DNA from: Streptomyces sp. RFCAC02
GTDB taxonomy: Bacteria > Actinomycetota > Actinomycetes > Streptomycetales > Streptomycetaceae
DNA length: 64,000 nucleotides
Reading direction: 5' to 3'
NCBI RefSeq assembly: GCF_004193175.1
Contig: NZ_SAUH01000001.1
Span: forward strand, 847,501 to 911,500
In this document: positions 59,740 through 64,000 of the stretch, one piece after another
How the letters are laid out: each line of letters opens with the position of its first letter
How positions within the stretch are numbered: position 1 is the first letter of the stretch
The notes under the pieces: model-generated
What the model was told of the DNA's origin: nothing
Databases searched by the model: none
What the model saw: only the letters and a program-made list of their open reading frames with translations
Position numbers and translations under genes: made by a program

Positions 59740-61017
59740 ATGGAACACATCACGCTGCTGATCACTGTCGTGATCATCACGGCTCTGGCGTTCGACTTCA
59801 CCAACGGATTCCACGACACGGCCAACGCGATGGCCACCACGATCTCCACCGGCGCCCTGAAGCCCCGGACGGCGGTGGCCATGTCGGCCGTCCTGAATCT
59901 CATCGGCGCCTTCCTGTCCGTCGAGGTCGCCCGGACGATCTCCGGCGGCATCATCGACGAGGAGTCGGGCGTCCAGCCCGAAGTGATCTTCGCCGGCCTC
60001 GTCGGCGCGATCGTGTGGAACCTCCTCACCTGGCTGGCGGGCCTGCCGTCCAGCTCGTCGCACGCCCTCTTCGGCGGCCTGATCGGCGCGACGCTCGCGG
60101 CCGTGGGCAGCGGAGCGATCAACGGCGACGCGGTCGTCACCAAGGTCGTCATCCCCGCCGTCGCGGCGCCCCTGGTCGCCGGGATCGCCGCGGTCCTGGC
60201 CACGCGCCTCACCTACCGCGTCACGCGCGGGACCGACGAGCGGTCCGCCGCCCGCGGCTACCGCACCGGCCAGATCGCCTCGGCCGCCCTCGTCTCGCTC
60301 GCGCACGGCACCAACGACGCGCAGAAGACCATGGGTGTCATGACGCTGACGCTGATCGCCGGCGGTTCCCTGGCGCCCGGCGCCGACCCGCCGCTGTGGG
60401 TCATCGCGTCCGCCGGCACGGCCATCGCGCTCGGCACCTACCTCGGCGGCTGGCGCATCATCCGCACCATGGGCAAGGGCCTCACCGACATCGAGCCGCC
60501 CCAGGGCTTCGCCGCCCAGACCGGCGCGGCGGCCACCATCCTCGCCTCCTCCCACATGGGCTTCGCCCTGTCCACCACGCAGGTCTGCTCCGGCGCGGTG
60601 ATGGGCTCGGGCCTCGGCCGGGCGGGCGGCGTCGTGCGCTGGTCGACGGCGGGCCGGATGGCGATCGCCTGGTGCCTGACGCTCCCGGCGGCCGGGCTGA
60701 TCGGCGCGGCCGGCGCGCTGCTCGCCGAGCGCGGCGACTGGGGTGTCGTCACGGTCGCCGTCCTGCTGGTCGCCGCGGCCGTGGGCATCCGGGCGCTGTC
60801 CCGGCGCCGGCCGGTCGACCACTCCAACGTGAACGAGACGCACGCCGACACCGTCCCGGCCACCGGCGCGCCCGCGCTCGGTGTGAACGCGGACGCCGGA
60901 CTCGCGGCGGAGCAGGTGAACGGACGGGCGCCCTCGGAGACGGTGCCGCAGCAGCGCGAGGTCGTCCTGCCCCCGTCCGCCCCCCTGACGGCCCCCTCCC
61001 CCGCCGACTCGGTCTGA
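59740..61017 (+). CDS. PiT-family inorganic phosphate transporter
   Basis: A 425-residue membrane transporter of the PiT group, symporting metal phosphate with protons. The family repeat is seen twice: FTNGFHDTANAMATTISTGA (about 17-37) and SLAHGTNDAQKTMGVMTLTL (about 187-207), with conserved GFHD/GTND. About ten hydrophobic helices follow this pattern. The last 75 residues are hydrophilic (VDHSNVNETHADTVPATGAP on). The ATG at 59740 is chosen over TTG 59728 because it begins the first helix. A 64-residue partner gene lies 42 bases downstream. Confidence 0.92.
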   Translation: MEHITLLITVVIITALAFDFTNGFHDTANAMATTISTGALKPRTAVAMSAVLNLIGAFLSVEVARTISGGIIDEESGVQPEVIFAGLVGAIVWNLLTWLAGLPSSSSHALFGGLIGATLAAVGSGAINGDAVVTKVVIPAVAAPLVAGIAAVLATRLTYRVTRGTDERSAARGYRTGQIASAALVSLAHGTNDAQKTMGVMTLTLIAGGSLAPGADPPLWVIASAGTAIALGTYLGGWRIIRTMGKGLTDIEPPQGFAAQTGAAATILASSHMGFALSTTQVCSGAVMGSGLGRAGGVVRWSTAGRMAIAWCLTLPAAGLIGAAGALLAERGDWGVVTVAVLLVAAAVGIRALSRRRPVDHSNVNETHADTVPATGAPALGVNADAGLAAEQVNGRAPSETVPQQREVVLPPSAPLTAPSPADSV

Positions 61018-61059
61018 CCGGGCCACGGCGACACCGAGCGAAGAGACAGAGGAATCGCG

Positions 61060-61254
61060 ATGGACATCGACTGGGCCACGCTCGGCCAGGTCATCGTCGT
61101 GTCGGTCGTCCTGACCGTCGCGCTGGTCGGCCTGTTCTCGGTCGGCATCAGGGCCGGCTCGTCCCGCCGCGCCGGGGTCCGGCCGGTCGGCTACCTCGGC
61201 TACGCGCTGTGCGCTGCGGCCGTCGGGTACGGCATCTTCGTCATCACGGCCTGA
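61060..61254 (+). CDS. Small membrane protein downstream of PiT transporter
   Basis: A 64-residue protein with two hydrophobic segments (DWATLGQVIVVSVVLTVALV, then GLFSVGIR; and GYLGYALCAAAVGYGIFVIT) and a short basic loop (GSSRRAGVRP). GAGACAGAGGA precedes the ATG. It follows the PiT gene closely on the same strand, so it is probably an accessory of the phosphate transporter. No family name is known to me. Confidence 0.75.
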   Translation: MDIDWATLGQVIVVSVVLTVALVGLFSVGIRAGSSRRAGVRPVGYLGYALCAAAVGYGIFVITA

Positions 61255-61375
61255 CACCGCGCCCCTCCCCTGTGGCGCGGTCGTGGCGGTGGCCGGTCGT
61301 CGCCCCCCGGCCGGCAGGGCGGTCCGGGGGTCGCGACAATGGATCTTCCGTCACGCCGCGCCCAGGGAGAGACCT

Positions 61376-62095
61376 GTGAGTCCGTCCGCACCACCCGCCG
61401 CTCCGCCCGCCCTGCTGATCCGGCACGACGGCCGGGACGAGGTCGGGGAGGACGCCCTGCGGGCGCTGGTCCGCGACGTGGCCGGGCGGCCGGAGCTGGC
61501 CGGTGCGCCGGTGGTGGGCGCGGGACGCGGGGAGCCCGTCCCCGGCGCCCTGCGCGGTGACGGGGAGCGGCAGGTCGTCGCCGTGCCGCTGCGCGCGGTC
61601 GGCGGGGAGCCGGCGCTGCTCGACGTGCTGGAGCGGCGCGTCGCCGGGGTCGTGGGGATGCGGGAGCGGGCCGCGACGACCGTGCTGCTCGTGGCGGCGG
61701 GGTCGTTCGTCCCGGAGGAGAACGCCGATGTGCACCGCGCGGCGCGCCTGCTGTGGGAGGGGCGGGGGTTCGCGGGCGTCGAGGCCGCGTTCGTCTCGGC
61801 GGCGGGGCCCGATGTGCCGTCCGGTCTCGACCGGTGCCGGGCGCTGGGGGCGCGGCGGATCGTCGTGCTGCCGTTCAGCTTCCTGCCCGGCCCGCTCGCC
61901 GCGCGGGCACGGGCGCGGGCCGACGGCTGGGCGGCGGCGCACCCGGAGGCGGACGTGCGGTTCGCCGCGGCCGACGCGGCGGCACCCGAGCTGACCGACG
62001 CCATCGTCACGCGCTACGCCGAGGCGGTGGCGGACGGGACCTGCGCGGTCTGCGGCAACCCGCGCCCGGCGGACGCCACGCACGACCGCTGCTGA
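61376..62095 (+). CDS. CbiX-like chelatase-family protein
   Basis: A 239-residue sirohydrochlorin chelatase-like protein. The N-terminal half has LLIRHDGRDEVGEDALRALV, with a His at the expected metal position (the usual GHG turn is changed to RHD). The second half shows LGARRIVVLPFSFLPGPLAA, like the CbiX ligand strand. The C-terminal tail CAVCGNPRPADATHDRC has three cysteines that may bind a metal or cluster. A precorrin/cobalt-insertion role is inferred, not shown. GTG 61376 has GGGAGAG. It stands 280 bases from the PiT gene. Confidence 0.75.
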   Translation: MSPSAPPAAPPALLIRHDGRDEVGEDALRALVRDVAGRPELAGAPVVGAGRGEPVPGALRGDGERQVVAVPLRAVGGEPALLDVLERRVAGVVGMRERAATTVLLVAAGSFVPEENADVHRAARLLWEGRGFAGVEAAFVSAAGPDVPSGLDRCRALGARRIVVLPFSFLPGPLAARARARADGWAAAHPEADVRFAAADAAAPELTDAIVTRYAEAVADGTCAVCGNPRPADATHDRC

Positions 62096-62186
62096 GGCGC
62101 GGAAGGACGGCGCCGGTTGACCTCGACCGGGCTTGAAGTCGCATGCTCGTGGCGTTGCGCGTCGGCGAACGGATGGGGCGAGCGGT

Positions 62187-63158
62187 ATGCGAGTGGTCCA
62201 GGTGGTCCGGTTCGGGGGTCCCGAGGTGCTGGTGCCGGGCGAAGCGCCGGAACCGGTGGCCGGTCCCGGCCGGGTCCTGGTCGATGTGGCGGTGGCGGGC
62301 ATGACGTTCGTCGAGACACAGATCCGGCGCGGCACCGACCGGTGGCACGAGCGGCCGCGGCTGCCGTACGTGCCGGGCGGCCTGGTGGCCGGGCGCGTGA
62401 GCGCGGTCGGCGAGCGGGTGGATCCGGCCTGGCTCGGGCGGCGTGTCGTCGCCGGCACGGGGGAGACCGGTGGCTTCGCCGAGCGGGCGGTGGCCGCGGT
62501 CGATGACCTGTTCCCGGTCCCGGACGGCCTGGGGCTGCCGGAGGCCGTCACCCTGCACGGCGACGGCAGCACGGCGCAGGGGCTGGTCGAGAAGGCCGGG
62601 ATCGGCCCCGGGGACCGGGTCCTGGTGGAGGCGGCGGCCGGCGGGGTGGGCAGCCTGCTGGTGCAGCTCGCCCGTGCGGCGGGCGCCCGGGTCGTCGGGG
62701 CCGCGCGGGGATCGCGGAAGCTCGCCGTCGTCCGGGAACTGGGCGCCGACGCCGTGGTCGACTACTCCGCGCCGGACTGGACCGAGCAGGTGGTGCGGGC
62801 GACCGGCGGCTTCGGACCTGACGTCGTGTTCGACGGTGTCGGCGGCCGGATCGGGCGGGCCGCGTTCGAGGTGACGGCCCGTGGCGGCCGCTTCTCGGTG
62901 CACGGCGCCGCGAGCGGTGAGGCCACGGTCATCGACCCCGCCGAGGCGCGCCGCAGGGGTGTGTCGGTGCTCGGTATCGAGCAGCTCTTCGACTTCGGAC
63001 CGCAGGTGGCGCGGTGGGCGGAGGGGATGATGTCCCTGGCGGCGGCGGGGCTCGTCCGGCCGCTCATCGGCCAGACCTTTCCGCTGGAGCGTGCCGCCGA
63101 GGCGCACGCGGCGGTGGAGAACCGCACCGCCGTGGGGAAGACCCTGCTGCTGCTCTGA
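62187..63158 (+). CDS. Zinc-independent MDR-type NADPH:quinone oxidoreductase
   Basis: A 323-residue medium-chain dehydrogenase/reductase. It opens RVVQVVRFGGPEVLVPGEAP, the quinone-oxidoreductase form. The cofactor loop is VEAAAGGVGSLLVQLARAAG (about 150-170), followed by ADAVVDYSAPDWTEQV. The catalytic zinc-ligand cysteines of alcohol dehydrogenases are lacking, as in quinone oxidoreductases. It has no signal peptide. The ATG at 62187 is used. Its substrate is unknown. It is followed by a terminator before the LAETG protein. Confidence 0.88.
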   Translation: MRVVQVVRFGGPEVLVPGEAPEPVAGPGRVLVDVAVAGMTFVETQIRRGTDRWHERPRLPYVPGGLVAGRVSAVGERVDPAWLGRRVVAGTGETGGFAERAVAAVDDLFPVPDGLGLPEAVTLHGDGSTAQGLVEKAGIGPGDRVLVEAAAGGVGSLLVQLARAAGARVVGAARGSRKLAVVRELGADAVVDYSAPDWTEQVVRATGGFGPDVVFDGVGGRIGRAAFEVTARGGRFSVHGAASGEATVIDPAEARRRGVSVLGIEQLFDFGPQVARWAEGMMSLAAAGLVRPLIGQTFPLERAAEAHAAVENRTAVGKTLLLL

Positions 63159-63171
63159 GACGCGCGCCGGG

Positions 63172-63202
63172 GACGGCGCCCCCGCGGGGCGGGGGCGCCG
63201 TC
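63172..63202. terminator. Bidirectional terminator
   Basis: GACGGCGCCCCCGC (63172-63185) pairs with GCGGGGGCGCCGTC (63189-63202), a 14-bp stem with a 3-base loop between the convergent reductase and LAETG genes. Confidence 0.8.
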
Positions 63203-63213
63203 GTGCGGGCCGG

Positions 63214-64000
63214 TCAGGCGGTGGTGCGGCGCCTGCGGGTGATCAGGACGGTGGCCGTGCCGGCCGCGAGGAGGACCGCCGCGCCGCCGACGACGAGCGG
63301 GGTCGCCGAACCGCCGCCCGTCTCGGCGAGGTCGGCGCCCGACTCGTCCCGGCCGCCCTGCGGACGGGTGCCCTCGGTGTCCTCGCCGCCCGCGCTGCCG
63401 CCGGTGTCGGCCGGCGGCTCCTCGGACGTGTCGTCGCCCGGCTCGGGCTCCTCCTCGCCGCCCGAGCCGCCGGACGCGCCGGAGTCACCGCCGCCGGCCG
63501 GCGCGGTGCAGGACGCCTCGGCGAGCGTGACGCGGCCGGTGACCTCGGCGACGCCGAGGTCGAGCGGGTCGACCTCGACGGACAGGTCGAGCGCGGCGGC
63601 CGAGGCGTCGGTGTCGTTCGTCTCGGTGCGGGAGAGGTCGAGCGTGACCTCGCCGACCCCCGGCACGTCCACATCGACGCTGCCGGTCGCGGCCAGTTCG
63701 ACCTCCTGGCCGAGGACCGTGACGGTGGCGGGCATCGTCGTGTCGGCGACGGGCGCCTCACCGGGGCGGCACACGGCGCTGGCCTCGACGACACCCAGCT
63801 CGACCAGGGACAGCCCCGGCAGCCCGGGCAGGTGCACGGACGCGTTGGTCAGGGACACGTCGGCGGCGGCGCCGTCCTGCTCGTCGGAGGTGGCGGTGGC
63901 GGAGGCGACCTCGGCCGACAGCACCTCGAACGGCTGGTCCCCGGCCACGCCGTCGAGCCGGGCGGTCAGCAGCGTCTCGTCGGCCGTGCCGCCCGCGTCG
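63214..64000 (-). CDS. SCO1860-type LAETG-anchored surface protein, N-terminus beyond the window
   Basis: About 261 residues of a surface protein are visible. Two beta-rich modules with DVSLTNASVHLPGLPGLSLV and GEVTLDLSRTETNDTDASAA precede a Ser/Gly/Glu-rich stalk (GGGDSGASGGSGGEEEPEPG, then DDTSEEPPADTGGSAGGED). At the C-terminus is LAETG (ADLAETGGGSA), a hydrophobic helix (PLVVGGAAVLLAAGTATVLI) and a basic RRRR tail. This is the sorting signal for class E sortase in Streptomyces. Conserved cysteines (VCRPGEA and ASCTAP) may form a disulfide. The start lies beyond 64000. Confidence 0.9.
   Translation of the reverse strand, partial: DAGGTADETLLTARLDGVAGDQPFEVLSAEVASATATSDEQDGAAADVSLTNASVHLPGLPGLSLVELGVVEASAVCRPGEAPVADTTMPATVTVLGQEVELAATGSVDVDVPGVGEVTLDLSRTETNDTDASAAALDLSVEVDPLDLGVAEVTGRVTLAEASCTAPAGGGDSGASGGSGGEEEPEPGDDTSEEPPADTGGSAGGEDTEGTRPQGGRDESGADLAETGGGSATPLVVGGAAVLLAAGTATVLITRRRRTTA

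Noticed and set aside
59151..61379. 742-codon open frame overlapping aldolase and PiT genes
   Set aside because: Arg/Asp/Gly/Pro-rich composition in the shadow of two recognisable families.
1..64000. tRNA, rRNA and prophage genes
   Set aside because: No cloverleaf-like GTTCGA-type segment with paired arms, no 16S/23S core sequence and no integrase or capsid motif was seen on scanning.

Overview
The window comes from a high-GC actinomycete, almost certainly a Streptomyces or close relative. The evidence is the G/C-rich third codon positions, two chaplin genes, the GATC-binding nucleoid protein Gbn, an SCO1860-type LAETG surface protein, a CHAT/TPR protein beside a receptor-like Ser/Thr kinase, and frequent GTG and leaderless starts. 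No rRNA, tRNA, CRISPR array, intact transposase, phage block or biosynthetic cluster was seen. Most of the window reads as conserved chromosomal core with a few accessory insertions.

Layout. 1-5 kb: DNA repair glycosylase, a MITE-like inverted repeat, YbhB, HNH nuclease, an SPFH-NfeD pair, an ABC ATPase. 5.4-6.3 kb: two cysteine-free chaplins. 6.3-11 kb: a GAF histidine kinase/LuxR response regulator pair and a double-FHA ABC transporter. 11-16.8 kb: serB, a SixA-like phosphatase, EamA and MFS exporters, a divergent GntR regulator. 16.8-23.2 kb: membrane Ser/Thr kinase, 1276-residue TPR-CHAT protein, secreted Cys-rich protein. 23.2-30.4 kb: YrdC-like protein, galE, fabI-fabG, tldD-tldE. 30.4-35.6 kb: a secreted repeat protein and a regulator/DUF4097/ABC-exporter locus with a dense operator array. 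35.7-45.8 kb: ZTP riboswitch-folD, glycosyltransferase, phosphatase-like protein, MerR, hydrolase, tyrS, DUF3099, moaA, exonuclease-BRCT, SURF1. 45.8-50.6 kb: an accessory resistance-like stretch with TetR/TetX-like monooxygenase, VOC protein, LysR remnant and an Erm methyltransferase behind a leader-peptide attenuator. 50.6-64 kb: Asp23/AmaP envelope-stress cluster, enoyl-CoA hydratase, gbn, ABC-F, hydrolase/aldolase, phosphate transporter, CbiX, quinone oxidoreductase, LAETG protein.

How the genes work together. Three local regulator-target units are readable from their operators: GntR/MFS (one palindrome), HTH/DUF4097-ABC exporter (GCAACG array), and TetR/TetX-like enzyme (three identical-class palindromes). 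folD is governed by a ZTP riboswitch with a visible translational expression platform. The erm gene shows a WhiB7-type promoter, a leaderless leader ORF and three mutually exclusive hairpins.

Quality caution. Five genes between 29 and 50.3 kb are interrupted: tldE, the DUF4097-linked ABC ATPase (in-frame TAG), the TetX-like enzyme, a LysR remnant and erm. Three of these are single-base losses, two of them at G/C runs, so either recent decay or uncorrected indel errors in the assembly should be considered.
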